A stretch of 64,000 nt of DNA from Dioszegia crocea (Eukaryota > Basidiomycota > Tremellomycetes > Tremellales > Bulleribasidiaceae). Positions 21,879 to 33,700 of this stretch are shown here, in pieces. Each line of letters begins with the position of its first letter. Position 1 is the stretch's first letter. Position numbers and translations under genes: made by a program. The stretch lies in assembly GCA_001600615.1 (NCBI GenBank), contig BCKK01000004.1, positions 1,227,316 to 1,291,315 on the forward strand. The letters run 5' to 3'. A model generated the notes under the pieces. That model was not told where the DNA came from, did no database searches, and saw only the letters and a list, made by a program, of their open reading frames with translations.

Positions 21879-22914
21879 CTAGAAGTCCTTGACTTGTTTT
21901 CTGAAAGTGATGAAGGAGATGGCGTATGGCGCCACAGAGAGGGTAGAAAGGGCGAATGCGACCCATGCAAGGTCTGTATTGGGTGAGCTGAGTTCTGTGG
22001 CTAGAATGCAGGACGGGACTTACAAAGAGCTGGACCGGGATTGACACGGAGGCCCATATCGCGGGTGTCATCAAGCATGCGCTTGGCGATCGTTGCGTTG
22101 CGAGATATGATTGCTGTCCATATAGCTGCGCCGCTAAGATGTCAGCCGTGGTCTCGCAAGTATCGAATTCCTGCTCTCCCCTCCGAAAAAGCTACAAAGT
22201 TCCTCCTCCTTCGTCTATAACCGGTACAGATAGCGCGCCCAGCTCACATCATGAGGAAGAGAGCGCTGAGGCCGGATGCAATGGTAGCAGCCAGGAATGT
22301 GAAACGGGTCTTCCAGACGCCAATTATTAAGGCGATACCACAGAGTGCTGAGCCGACCTGATGATCGTCAGCTACAGTCTTGTTCAGATCAGAGCTGGAG
22401 CTTACAAAGATCAACAAGTTGGCAGCGCGTGACAGGGTGTAGTTGTAATTGCCATCTGAAAGGGGCTGGTCGGCGCCAATGAGACCAGGGACGGCTCCTC
22501 GCATGCCCCGGTCAGTCGAGATATCCGCCATGATGTTTCCGAGGGGTTCGAAGGGGTAGCCGAACATGGTTGTGTTACAAGTCCCGCCGGCCTGGATGTA
22601 GCCGCAAGCGCCTGGTTGTCAGCCCATGGATACGTTTTCAAGCCTAAAGACGCACCGTAGACACCGTATCGGTAGTACAACCGCAATCCGTTTCCCTTGC
22701 CTAGCGGTGCTTTGTAGTCACCAGCGTAAAGCCCGTTCTGTCCGCCCGCGGCGATATCGTAGACCGTTCCCAAAGATCGCACGTCGAACTCGGCATAATA
22801 CAGTCCGGAGACTAGAGGGCCTGCACTGATCTGCCCAATGTTGGCGAAGACCAGTATGATGGCTGAAAAGAGAGACAGGACGGTCGCACTGTAGACACAG
22901 TATTCTCCGCGCAT
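21879..22914 (-). CDS. SUR7/PalI-like four-pass membrane protein
   Basis: A membrane protein of about 235 residues in five or six exons. The first transmembrane segment is VLSLFSAIILVFANIGQIS, followed by a long extracytoplasmic loop with a paired-Cys motif (GACGYIQAGGTC) and N-glycosylation sequons (NTT, NYT). Later come a segment with LLIFV, a segment GSALCGIALIIGVW, ATIASGLSALFLMM, and finally TLAWVAFALSTLSVAPYAISF with a short basic tail. One early and three late membrane segments with a Cys-containing first loop are the layout of the SUR7/PalI (claudin-like) family, which acts at eisosomes or in pH sensing at the plasma membrane. Sequence similarity I can see is mainly topological, so the family assignment is tentative. 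Confidence 0.6.
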
Positions 22915-23425
22915 GTTGTGAAGATGGGATCAGTCGTGAAGTGGATGGAAGGCGTTGAGTCGTATAGATGGGAGTCGATAGATAAGGGCTGGAGATGGAG
23001 GTGAGGCAAAAGCGAGGTAAGAAGCGGATTGCGAAGCTGAAAGGGGACAGAAAGAGGAAATGAGTGTGTGTGGGAGTTGGTCACAAGGAGCGGAGTATTT
23101 ATGGAAGGATAGACAAAGACAAGACGGGGAAAGGGTTACAATGATACAGTTCCCGTCGCCAGCCTAGCCGATATCCCGTCTCTGCCCTCTCCCTCCTTGA
23201 CATTTTTTATAATGGACGCGTTTCACCTTGGCTTTTAACCTTTTCCCTATCCTCCGACGCGTTTACCTACCGCATTCGGTAATTTACCCCACTCCCGTCC
23301 CGCGTGGCGTTACGCGTTACAGGTCCAGCCGGTGCGGGATGCCGGTCATTCCGCTGTTGCATGTAAATAGAGGGTGACTAGTGTATAGACGCAGTGTACT
23401 ACATAGCTGATGAGACCAAGGGAGA
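22915..23425. promoter_or_regulatory. upstream region of SUR7-like gene with three ACGCGT boxes
   Basis: About 510 bases. Three exact ACGCGT hexamers (MluI cell-cycle box core) lie at 23216-23221, 23257-23262 and 23312-23317, some 300-400 bases upstream of the SUR7-like start. Clustering suggests an MBF-type input. The DSC3 3' end borders the other side. Confidence 0.45.
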
Positions 23426-25060
23426 CTAGTTGACAAAGCGCAAGGCGCCAAACGCAAAATTTACAAACATGCCCAGCATGACGCCGATCTGAATCTTGTC
23501 AGCCTAGAGTTGTTCAACTGATACCTCTCAACTCACCTGAACACGCGAAGATATCATCGATGGTACCTCGACCTCACCCAACCCGCTCCCAACACTGTTC
23601 TCGGAGACACCGCCAGCGACAGGCTCCCCGCGCGCCTCGGCCTCAGCATCGAAAAAGTTCGGCAGGGGTACTTCGCGGAAGAAGAACATGGGGAAAATGG
23701 GATAGAGGAAGCCTGTCAGAAGGCCGTTCAGAATAGAGCTGTACATCCCTTCAGATGAGGCTGGAGGTCAGCGTGTGTCTATACATGGTGATCAGGTTGA
23801 CTCACTCGTTGCTGTATCTGCTGTAAGGTCACCTTCAATCCACTGCTCTTCGAGTGCTCGAGCGTGTTCGTCATCTGCATGTCAGCGTGTGTCTCAAGCT
23901 CCAGCTCTGCTCTGCTGGAGAGTGTGTGAGTGATCCTGAAGACAGACCGAGGTCTCCCCTGTCTAGGCCTTCTGGTACCTCCTCGCCTCTGCTCTCGTAG
24001 AATTGCCGTCGCATCTGAGCAACGTCCGCCTGGGACAGACCCGCGTCGAGCAGCACATCAAATCCTCTCCTTCGAGGTGCAGTGGGCTATTTCGTCAGCG
24101 CGCCAATACTGACCGTCAATGCCGAGGCGCCTCACCTCATCCTCTTCTTTCCGTTTCTCTGCCTCGCCCTCTTTACTGCCGACTGTACAATGCAGAAACA
24201 CCTTTGCCTCTTCGCGCTTCCTCTCCTCACCCTTTCCTGCGCCTGCGCCATCCTCGTCGCCCTCTGCGAGACCGACATCCCGCAATACCTCCTCAACATC
24301 GCCACCCATTCCGCTTGCTTGGCGCCGGACACGCTCCTCCAGAGACCGGAGCCACGGCAACAGCAAGATACCATCGGTCAATAGACGACCGGCGTGGATG
24401 AGCTTAAGCGAATTGGACGATAATGATGGGCGGAGATGGCGAATCTGCGGAGTCAGCTAAGTGGTCTGAAGATGGACACGGAACGAAAAGGTGCAGCACA
24501 GAGTCATCGACGTTTGTTGGTGCCATAAGACTTACCTGATCTTTCACACTAGCCACAGTCTCCCCGTCTTCAATCCATAATTCCAGATTGCCACCCTCGC
24601 CATCTCCAGCATTCGCAAACATGACTGTGAGCTTTCTGCCCCTACCCTCCTTTGCCTTGCCTTTCCCCTTCCCTTTTCCTGGTCCACCAGCTAGACCTAA
24701 TCCGACCGAATCGTCATCCTCGTCGACATCGAGGGTATCAGAATGCTGAACATCGGCAGAATCAGCCCTGGCCGGCCGCTTGCCCCGAGCCTTCTCGCTC
24801 AAGCCAAACCCGTCCGCCGAGCTCGCTGATTGATCGGCATGATATCCGCTCGCAGCTGTACTGGGATAGCTGGAGACTCCTAGCTCAGGACTTGATGGAG
24901 GGATGTCAAGAGGCCGGAGTGGCGTCTCGGGCGAAAGGTACCGGCGTCCTTGTAGCTTGGTCCGGGATGCTGCGGCGAGCGCTGGGGTGGGAGAAGATGC
25001 GCCGGCGGAGCCGGATGGAAACAGTGGGAGAGATTCTTCGAAAGGAGACTGTGAGGGCAT
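23426..25060 (-). CDS. DSC3: DSC E3 ubiquitin ligase complex subunit 3
   Basis: A protein of about 450 residues. The N-terminus is low-complexity and acidic with a KGKGKGKAKEGRG basic stretch. Then a ubiquitin-like domain: RKLTVMFANAG, LELWIEDGETVASVKDQ and, in the next exon, IRHLRPSLSSNSLKLIHAGR and LLTDGILLLPWL. The C-terminal part has RRRGFDVLLDAGLSQADVAQMR and a final membrane region (LNGLLTGFLYPIFPMFFF and IGVMLGMFVNFAFGALR). This ubiquitin-like plus DUF2407 C-terminal architecture is Dsc3, a subunit of the Golgi/endosomal Dsc ligase that in fission yeast and Aspergillus triggers SREBP cleavage under low oxygen or sterol. SREBP signalling exists in Cryptococcus relatives. Intact, four or five exons. 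Confidence 0.82.
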
Positions 25061-25398
25061 CTCTGGCAGATGTGCGTGTAGGTCTCGCGTCGCGTAAAGT
25101 CAGTATTCAGGACAGATACTGAAGGACAGATGTCAATGGTGGCACCGCAATGCCTGCGCCGGCGGGAACGAAGGTTCCGGGGTACTTGAGACAAGCTAAG
25201 GAATGCAAGCCTATCCTACACCAAGTGTTCAAGCAGTATCCAAGCATATCCGGGGTTTCTTTCGTGAGTAGCTATACTGATCACAACTTGACGAGGGCTA
25301 AAGAGGAAGCGCTACGAGTAGCCGTTCGACTCGAGCAATCCTCTCCGGTACATGCAAAGCTAGGGCGGGCCATCTCATCCTGCACTCGGACCACCTCC
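25061..25398. other. intergenic between DSC3 and F-box pseudogene
   Basis: About 340 bases holding the DSC3 promoter. A frame opening at 25150 (MPAPAGTKVPGY) has no recognisable domain, and I do not call it. Confidence 0.45.
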
Positions 25399-26563
25399 TT
25401 TCACCATGCCACTCCCATCTTTGCCCGCAGAAGTCTGGGTCCAGATCCTACCTTTGCTACAGGAAGACACACCCACAGCTCTCTCGCGTCCTCTTCGCAG
25501 CGAGAATCATCAGGCCAATTTGGCTGCAGCGCTAAAGACCTGCAAAATTAGCCAATCTCCCCTCCTACAACGCACTAGCTGATCACTTCAGCTTTTCCAA
25601 GCCATCTGTGAACCCCTACTATACCAGACTATCAACTCCGACAATGTCCCGATGCTCCTCCGAGACATCGCCAACCCATCTTCCCATGAGCGCTTCGCGC
25701 ACACTCGAACGCTACATTTGGACTCTGCGAAGAAGGGGCAGAGAGCGAAGTACCCTCAGCTGCTGGCGAGTGGTGGGGATCTTTGGGAGACAATTCATCC
25801 TTTGACATCCGTTGCTGAAGCGATCGTCTTGAAGGCATGTGCGAAGGAGGCGCAGACTTTACTGGCCAGCCTGAAAGCAATCAACACCGCGAGCATGGCT
25901 CGCCAAAGTCGAGGTGATCACGGTGGGAATGGTATTTGGGAGCGAACAGGATGGCTGGAAGAGATACGGGGACAGCGGACCTATAGCTTCCTCCATGATC
26001 AACAAATGCCGAATGGAGTTCGGCACCTTTCTGCGGTCGGGGTAATCTGAAACACCTCTGCATTCGCGACCCCGCTGGACCCCTTTCCCTCCCCTCGCTC
26101 ACCTATGCCTCCGCCCGCCCCGACTCCAAACCACTCGGGTATACCACCAACATCCACTTCGATCGCCATGTAGACCATCTCCCTGTGCCTTGAGGCGATA
26201 AGATCACCTGGACGTTCGATGACGCGATATACGACGATTGGGCGCACATCATTACCTCAATTGGCCAGCCCCTCAGACCGTCGTCGGCGCGATGCCGTCG
26301 ATATTTCCATCTTCTGCTCCACGGCCAAATGGGGATTGGACCAATTCGACGCATCGCGTGCACTGTTCGGCGGGAACATGTTCTCGCCCACTGCGTACAA
26401 GCTGAACCGTACGGCGACGCAGCAGAAGTCCAAGGCTGAGGAGCTGGCGAGCATGATGCAGATCATGAATAGGCGGCAGAGCGGTTGTGCCGATACCTGG
26501 AAATGGGCCATCTCAGCGGACACGCCGATTTGTCCCGCTTGTGGGTCGGGGCCTCCAAAGTGA
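25399..26563 (+). pseudogene. decayed F-box-like protein gene
   Basis: The start reads MPLPSLPAEVWVQILPLLQED, a typical F-box beginning. The continuation LFQAICEPLLYQTI starts at 25592 behind a good acceptor, but no GT donor exists between the two segments. From there the coherent protein must change frame: frame to about 25895 (LLASLKAINTAS), then WLAKVEVITVGMVFGSEQDG to a TAA at 26043, then GNLKHLCIRDPAGPLSLPSL in a third frame, interrupted by TGA at 26191-26193, continuing KITWTFDDAIYDDW, and finally DAVDISIFCSTAKWG in yet another frame to 26563. The shift near 25895 leaves no room for an intron. At least three frameshifts plus one nonsense codon and a lost donor indicate a pseudogene, unless the assembly is poor here. 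F-box proteins recruit substrates to SCF ubiquitin ligases. Confidence 0.65.
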
Positions 26564-26934
26564 AAGATGAGGAGATGTGAGAGATGCTCGGAGATGGGGT
26601 GGGGACAGGATAGCCAAAGGATTATCCATATTCAGAGTGTCGACCTGTAATTGCAATGGACGCGAATGTTGCGGGTTTACATGCGACGTTGAATATCATT
26701 CTTTTCAATTTACAACTGCACTACTTTCCCGCTCGGTTCCTCGCTCGAACATCATATTCTCAAGCCCCTTGGTCAAGCTCATATGGTAAAGCAATGTGCA
26801 TACACGTACAATTATCCTACTGCCGACTGATCCGAGGATCTCTGAAATACCAAGAAAGAACCGGAAACCCCCTCAAACCCCTAATGATACCCCGCCTAGA
26901 TCCCCTCACGCCCGTCCAATGCGCAGTCGGCAGT
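26564..26934. other. intergenic 3' flank of MFS permease copy 1
   Basis: About 370 bases; open frames here do not resemble known proteins. Nothing else seen. Confidence 0.45.
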
Positions 26935-29393
26935 CTACACGCTGTAACGGAAGTCTTTGTTTTGCCTGTCTATTAGCGCAGCACCCACCCACGACCGGAA
27001 AAGAAAATACCTGTCTGTAAGATCCGCGAATGCTGTTGGACATCAGCACTTGTCCCGTCAGCAAGAAGAAGATGACATACCTTGAGAGTGCTCATTCTGG
27101 GCTCCGACAGCTGCCAGATCGGCCTCGCGCTGGGAGTTTCGGCGGGTAAGGATGAGGCGCATCCAGACGAGGTTGGCGATGAACAGTGCGTAAATGCCAA
27201 GATGGATGTAGAGGGAGTTGTAGTACCGCGGCTTCCACGCGGCTTGGAAGATCTGTGGGCCTATGGCGTTCCCTGGAGCGTCAGCCAGGCCCCTGGCATG
27301 TGTGGAGTTGTACTGGGAGACGTACCAACTGCCCAAGCAACGACTGGATGTGTCAGCCACTTTTTTTTTTTTTCAAAAAAAATATTTGAAGTCGGTAAGA
27401 ATTGAGGTCACTCACAGAATGCAGCATAGACTAGACTCTTCTTGGTCTGACCGGCAACGTTACGCGACAGCATGACATACATCGAGGGGTGGCAAGATTG
27501 CTGAAGCATCAGCACATGTTTGACATCCATGAGTTTCGAATTTTTGCAGAGTCATAATTCAGGAAAGATGACGCGAGGGAGCACTTACGAAGCATTGCAT
27601 CACATAGAACTGCCATAGGGTCAGCGAAGTCAATGCAGGGATGGGACAGATTCAAGGGTTACTTACAGCAACGAGTAGGCCGACACGGGTGGTAGGTGTG
27701 GGCTCGACGGTGAGAAGGACGACCGTACCGATAGCATTGGTCATAGTGTAGCCTATCATGACGTAGATGGTGTTCTTGAAGCGGTTGCCAAGGAAACTAA
27801 CTGATCAGTCGCAAGCCCAGACGAAACCAACCGCTCAGTATCTCAGCGATTGAACTTACGCAGCGAGGAAGTACAGACAGACTTGGAAGACGGAGAGAGG
27901 AATCGACACGAGCAGGGATGTCCTGACCTGGGCAGATAAGCGTAGCTCGTTAGAGTATTTACAGACAAGCTTACATCGAAGCCAAAGGCACCGTTGATCA
28001 AAATCGAGTTGAAGGTGTTGAAGCCTCCGACGACGAGGGTTTGGAGCAAAATCATAATGCACAGCGACCAGGACAAGGGGTCAGTCCAAGCTTCGCGTGC
28101 TTGATCCTTTTTAAAGGCCTTGCCCTTGATGCCCTGGTCGTTGGCTCGGACGCGCTCGACAAAGAGGACTTTGTCCTGAGGGGTGGCGAATCGTGCCTGG
28201 GCGACTGTATCAGGGATCCAGATCAGGCAGACAACTGAACAGAGTCAGTGGCTGAACGGGACGAGATGACAAGGAGACTCACCTGAGGCAGCGACGGAGA
28301 TGCCAGCGATGACAAGGGTCATCCATTGCCAACCGCGAAGGGGCTCCCGGCCCAGAACGTAAGTGAACGCGTAACCGAGTAGATTGGCTGTCACACCGGC
28401 CACAGCGAACATTGCCGTCCAAATCGTTGTTATTGTCGTCTGCTCGGATACTGTGAACCATTGGACAGTGACTGCACGTCAGCAGTGCCCTTAGACATGA
28501 GGGAACGATCAGGCAAGAGGGAGGATGAAAAAAGTCGAGAATTTTTAGAATGTGGAAAGTCAATCGTATGAGACACGTACTAGCCATTAAGCACGGTGAG
28601 AAACTGGCTGTCAGCTCTGCTCTCTAGTTCGTATCTATCACAACTTACCTAGACTCAAAGAGACCGAGCAAAAATCGGATAGCAAAGACGGGAGGAATGG
28701 TGAGCGAGAAGGCGAGACCAATGACCAACTTCGCATGTTTAGCAACGATCCCTTGTACTGTTCTGTTCAAAAGCACTTACCAGAGACCAGACTACCATAG
28801 ACCCTCCCAGGACTTTCGCTACGGGGTATTTACGGATACATTGGTTGACCTAGGAGAATCAGCGATTTGACCGAATTTCGGCAATATGCGCCGACCGAGA
28901 TCAGGGCGAGGGCTAAGGTACTTACAATGGGCTCTCCTACAATGATACCAATCCAAAGCATGGTAGAGGTTAAGGCATAGTCTACACGTCAGCCCTTGAA
29001 CATGAAGTAAGGATTGCAGATCAATCAGGGCGATGGGGAGAGCTCACCTTGACCTTGGGCATTCACGTCCTGAATCCATCCCATGATAGACGAAGTACCA
29101 AGCGTGCCTTTGTCGAGAGACTGGGTGATATACGCGATGCACATGATGGGGAGGAGCCTTAACATCAGCACCAGGCCCGTAGACAGCATGAAGGACCCTT
29201 ACTTTTTGTAGATCAGTTTCTTGAGCCTCAAATTCTCCTCGGGCGAGATGGTGACTGTGGGATCGATAAATTCGGCAGCGACAGCATCTTCAACGTGTAC
29301 TTCTTCACCGCCTTTGGTAGCATAGTCGAGATCCTTAGAGTCTCCACGCTCGAGATGAGTCGCGTCGAGTTTAGGGTCGTGTGGTAAAGACAT
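26935..29393 (-). CDS. MFS permease of the Dal5 / anion:cation symporter type, copy 1
   Basis: A 12-TM major facilitator of roughly 500 residues in many small exons. It starts MSLPHDPKLDATHLERGDSK, with SPEENLRLKKLIYKK ahead of the first membrane segment. The first helix in both copies is LPxMCIAYITQSLDKGTLGT, matching the Dal5/allantoate-permease family (LDKxTL) of organic-anion symporters. Later exons include the loop ARFATPQDKVLFVERVRAND, a part typical of this family, a central helix with GGFNTFNSILINGAFGFD, and KPRYYNSLYIHLGIYALFI near the end; the last exons give AFADLTDR and QNKDFRYSV. Substrate is probably a small carboxylate, vitamin or allantoate-like compound but cannot be fixed. 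Copy 2 lies immediately upstream in the same orientation. One intron holds a T13/A8 tract (27360-27385). Confidence 0.85.
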
Positions 29394-29570
29394 GATTGAT
29401 GATGGTAATCTCAGATAAGGGGTGTCAGAGCGTAGATGGGACTTTGGCCAGGGCGCAGATCAGTATGCCTTATATACGTACAGGTGTCTGGACTCTGGCC
29501 TCTCGATCCTGCTGTACGATATACATCACGCGCGCAAAGCCAAGATGTACATCAAGCGCGCCGGGCGGTC

Positions 29571-29583
29571 CGGACGCCTGCAT
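29571..29583. promoter_or_regulatory. CCGGGCGGTCCGG element upstream of permease copy 1
   Basis: A 13-base word with CGG and CCG triplets, about 180 bases upstream of the copy 1 start. The identical word occurs at 33037-33049, about 140 bases upstream of copy 2. CGG/CCG triplets are the usual half-sites of Zn2Cys6 regulators, so this is a plausible operator. Confidence 0.5.
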
Positions 29584-30001
29584 GTTTGCCCCGCTCGGAC
29601 GTTCCGCCTTGAAATCGAATCTGTATAGCGGGCCGCTAGCGGACAGGCCGGGCCGTCGCGTTATCTGAGAAGAATAACGGTACCAGGCGTGCGGTGAGAC
29701 AGGAAAGCGAGGACGCCGCAGGAGATGCAAGGTTGAGGAATTGAGAACGCGAAAATCGATCAGCAGCCGAGGTGATGCCGAAACCTTACCACCGTCTATT
29801 TTTACGATTCCGTAATCAGGTACCAGATTTGCTTTCAGCATTCCTCAGTCAATAATGATGGTAGACAGCTCTTTGGAATGAGCCACATTAGCTCTTCAAC
29901 GCATGCATGTGTCTTCCGTGTCTCCAGACTGGTGAGAAGGTAAGAAACGACCGCTTGCTGTACCCTCTGAGTTGAATCACGAGTTCAGCCCCCCCGGGGA
30001 C

Positions 30002-30027
30002 CCGGACCGGGGTAGTCTTGGCGGATT
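30002..30027. promoter_or_regulatory. CCGGACCGGGGTA..CTTGGC block shared with copy 2 upstream
   Basis: This 26-base block (CCGGACCGGGGTA, two bases, CTTGGCGGATT) has a near-identical partner at 33302-33328 (CCGGTCCGGGGTA, two bases, CTTGGCAGGATT), respectively about 610 and 410 bases upstream of the two permease starts. It may be a preserved regulatory segment or a remnant of the duplicated unit. Confidence 0.5.
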
Positions 30028-30312
30028 CTTGGCAGGTACAGGGATCCGGTTATCGCGGCTATGGCTCGAGACCGGTGGAGGCTGTGAAGCTCTGTGAAGG
30101 CAGGCGTGGGAAAGTCAGCATGCTGAGGCGAATGAGAGGTGATCAGACACGACCATCCCGCGAAATATGTCAGCTGCCACAATCTAGATCAGCAGCGGCA
30201 TCAGAGATCAGAGACAAGATACCATACATTAGACCATGAAAGACCTCCCTAAACCGAATAAACGTGAAAACCCAGCCCGTGTCGATCCCTTACACCGTGC
30301 AAAATGAGCAGA

Positions 30313-32896
30313 TCATATAGAATACCGGAAATCGGCGTTTTGAAGGTCTGTTTCATCATTGAAAGCTGACAACAAATCAGCTCAGGAACTCGTGCAACGA
30401 GACTCCGAAAGTGAGAGACGTACCCTTGAGGTGCAAGTTGGCGCCGCCTCGAGCCTGGAGGTCCGCCTCGCGTTTAGCGTTACGACGAGTGAGCATGATG
30501 CGCATCCATATGAGGTTGGCGATGAAGGCGGCGTAGATGGCAAGGTGGATGTAGAGCGAGTTGTAGTAGCGCGGCCGCCAGGCCGCTTGGAACAGCTGCG
30601 GGCCGATTGCATTGCCTTAGAACGTCAGCTGCAAGGCCCTGGTCTGTGTGAAGCTGAATTGATAAACGTACCGACCGCCCAGGCAACAACTAAAGACGTT
30701 AGTCAACTTTTTACATTTTTTTCCGAGGCCACTCACAGAATGCGGCGTAGACGATACTCTTCTTGGTCTGACCAGCGATGTTACGTGACAGCATGATGTA
30801 CATGGAGGGGTGGCAAGATTGCTGAGTATGTCAGCTGGATATTCGACCGAAGGTGGAAAAAGCGAGGCAGATCTGGATGTGGGGAAGAGGGCAGGCAAGT
30901 GAGATGGATGACTTAGTGAGATGAGACTCACGAAGCACTGCATGATGTAGAACTGTTGATCAGCGGGACGTACAGATGCTAACAAAGGGTGGACTTACAG
31001 CAGCGAGCAGACCACCACGGGTAGTGGGGTTGGGCTCAACAGTCAAAAGTACGACCGTCCCGATGATATTGACGCATGTATAGCCTGCAGAGTCAGATAC
31101 ATTCCGATCATTGCCCAAGAAGACACCCAAGGGCAAGCAGTTGACCGAAGAATGAGTGATCAGGAAGGGGAAGCTCACCAATCATGACGTAGATGGTGTT
31201 CTTGTACTTTGTGCCGAGGTATCTGCGCTGTCAGCCTCTGGGCTGACACAGGGATAGCAGTGGATAACAAGTAGACTCACGCAGCAAGGAAGTACAAGCA
31301 GACCTGGAAGATAGAGAGAGGGATAGAGACGAGAAGGGAAGTCTTGACCTAACCTTATTAGCTATGGGATCGATCAATCGCGGTCAAGAGACTCACGTCA
31401 AAGCCAAAAGCCCCGTTGATCAAGATAGAGTTGAAAGTGTTGAAACCACCGACAACGAGAGTCTGAAGGAAGATCATGATGCAGAGTGACCAAGAGAAGG
31501 GGTCGGTCCATGATTCCCGCGCCTGATCCTTCTTCCATACCTTCTGCTTGATCCCTTGATCGTTGGCTCGGACACGCTCAACGAAGAGGATCTTGTCCTG
31601 GGGGGTAGCGAAGCGGGCCTGAGCGACAGTATCGGGGATGTAGAGCACGCAGACGACTGTTAGGGTCAGCGATAGGCAAACCTCGGTCTGCCGGGCCGCT
31701 CTCGACTTGAACGCGTGTCTTGACTTACTGGAAGCGACGAGTGAGATACCAGCGATACAGATGGTCATCCACTGCCAGCCTCTGAGTCCACCGGCACCCC
31801 CAGTGATGTGATAGAAGCCGTACCTGCCTGATCAGCCGGGAACAGCACGTGATGGGCCCGCCAATGCCTGAAAATGGACCTACCCGAGCAAGTTTGCTGT
31901 CACACCTGCCACAGCGAACATTGCCGTCCAAATGGTCGTGATATACGCCTGCTCGTCGGTCGTATACCATTGCACGGTTACTAGACATCAGCAAAGGTCA
32001 TAGAAGAGCCAGGATCGGCGAGGAAGGGGAGATGAGGGGAAAATATTAAAAAGTCGAAAATTACGTACTGGCCATCAAGCAGGGGGAGAAACTGAGCGTC
32101 AGCTTCTGTGCCTATACTCTGCTAGACTCTGCTGGACATACCTAGACTCAAAGAAACCCAAGAGGAAACGAATGGCGAAGACAGGAGGGATACTGAGCGA
32201 AAAGGCAAGACCGATAACGAGCTGTTTCAGATCAGCACGTGCTTCTGCCTTTTGGGCCGAATGACTTACTGCTGACCAGACTACCATACTGTAACCTAAG
32301 ACCTTGGCTACGGGGTACTTTCGGATACACTGATTGACCTGACTTGTCAGCTGCGGTTCAGGGCAGAAAACCGATTTTGGCGATTTTGACGGTTTTGGTT
32401 GGTATTGATAAATGGACGTACCAGGGGCTCTCCAACGATGATACCGATCCAGAGCATAGTACTGGTAAGCGCATAGTCTGTAAAGTCAGCCATGTAGACC
32501 CGGTGAGATCATCCAAAGATGAAGAAGCGGCATCGGCCGACTCACCTTGACCTTGAGCGTTGACATCTTGAATCCAGCCCATGATGGATGATGTTCCAAG
32601 AGTCCCCTTGTCCAATGACTGGGTGATGTAGGCTATACACATGACAGGGAGAAGCCTATGGAATCAGTCACATAGCCAACACATGAACGAATGATCAAGC
32701 CTCGAATCGCTGCCACTCACTTTCTATAAATGATGCCCTTGAGTCGCTTGTTCTCCTCGGGTGAGATGGTAACGGTCGGGTCGATAAACTCGGCAGCGAC
32801 GGCATCTTCGACCTGAACGTGCTCGCCTTTGGTGTCGAGGTCCTTGGAGTCGCCTCGCTCGAGATGGGCCAGATCGGCTTTAACGTCGGTGGACAT
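30313..32896 (-). CDS. MFS permease of the Dal5 / anion:cation symporter type, copy 2
   Basis: Close paralogue of copy 1 with the same exon plan. It starts MSTDVKADLAHLERGDSKDL, shares EDAVAAEFIDPTVTISPEEN, then KRLKGIIYRK and the first helix LPVMCIAYITQSLDKGTLGT with SIMGWIQDVNAQGQ. Central parts include MVVWSAV, ARFATPQDKILFVERVRAND and GGFNTFNSILINGAFGFD; the end, across a last intron, reads FNDETDLQNADFRYSI, the counterpart of the copy 1 tail. Intact as far as I can read. Cytoplasmic N-termini differ by small deletions, so the copies are not a recent identical duplication. Same uncertainty on substrate. Confidence 0.85.
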
Positions 32897-33700
32897 GGTG
32901 GTGGAGTGTAAGGTGCTGCTAGAGAGGAATAGGAAGGGAGAGTTGAGGGAGGACACTCGGGTATGTCGCGCTTATGTATCGTTCGTCTTACCTCCCCTGC
33001 AAGCCGCCCGACCCGGTATCGGTGCAGAAGGTCGATCCGGGCGGTCCGGGGCCTGCCGTATCGTGCTCATGTGAGCATCTCCTGTTGAATGAACGGGCCG
33101 TAACGGTTTGCTCGGGCCGTACGGTGTGGCGTTGCAGATCAGCGCAATGGTCGAGACCGTGAGCGGATATGGCATGATCGCGTTATTGATGTCTCGAGAG
33201 GCGAGTAACCGGCCAAGAGGAAGACGAGTGTAAGAGAATCTATGAGGTAAGAGATTATGAAATCAACCAATGTGAAACGCGCGGGGAGAAGGCGGGGTAC
33301 TCCGGTCCGGGGTAACCTTGGCAGGATTTGCCGTTAAGCCAAGCTGAGCCAAGACAGATTTCGGCCTTCTCGCAGATAAGGATTGGCTGTACCTTCGTGC
33401 CTGGTACATCCCTCAGAGACTTACCGAATTGAGGTCAGTGAATCTCAGACTGGTGAATGGGAGTGTTCGAGGCTCTGGCCCGTGGCAGGCAAAAAGACAA
33501 ATATATCACAGTCACACATTGGTACATGACAGCTACAGACATCTATGAATCAGCTGCTAATCTTGCATCCAAGGTTATGGAACTGAATGCAGCTGAGGAA
33601 GAGAACATACCAATATATACAACTCGCCACCAGATCGCTCGTTATATCCCAATCCGAGATATGAGTACCTCCAACCTGCACCGCCAGTACCCAATCATCC
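32897..33700. other. intergenic, promoter of permease copy 2 and 3' flank of tubulin cofactor E
   Basis: About 800 bases. Contains the second CCGGGCGGTCCGG word (33037-33049) and the second CCGGTCCGGGGTA block (33302-33328). No gene called. Confidence 0.5.

Larger units (their letters stand above)
29394..30312. other. spacer between the two permease copies
   Basis: About 920 bases: the promoter of copy 1 and the 3' flank of copy 2. It contains CGG-rich words shared with the promoter of copy 2 (see the two regulatory entries). No gene called. Confidence 0.5.

Noticed and set aside
23930..24460. Plus-strand open frames opposite DSC3
   Set aside because: Shadows of the GC-rich DSC3 coding sequence on the other strand.
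26656..26976. 106-residue plus-strand frame downstream of the F-box pseudogene
   Set aside because: No domain or coding signature, and overlaps the MFS 3' end on the other strand.
27360..27385. T13/A8 tract in a permease intron, considered as a retroelement tail
   Set aside because: No target duplication and no element sequence beside it; likely simple slippage within an intron.
29470..29841. 123-residue minus-strand frame upstream of permease copy 1
   Set aside because: Lies in the promoter region, lacks recognisable domains and splice structure.
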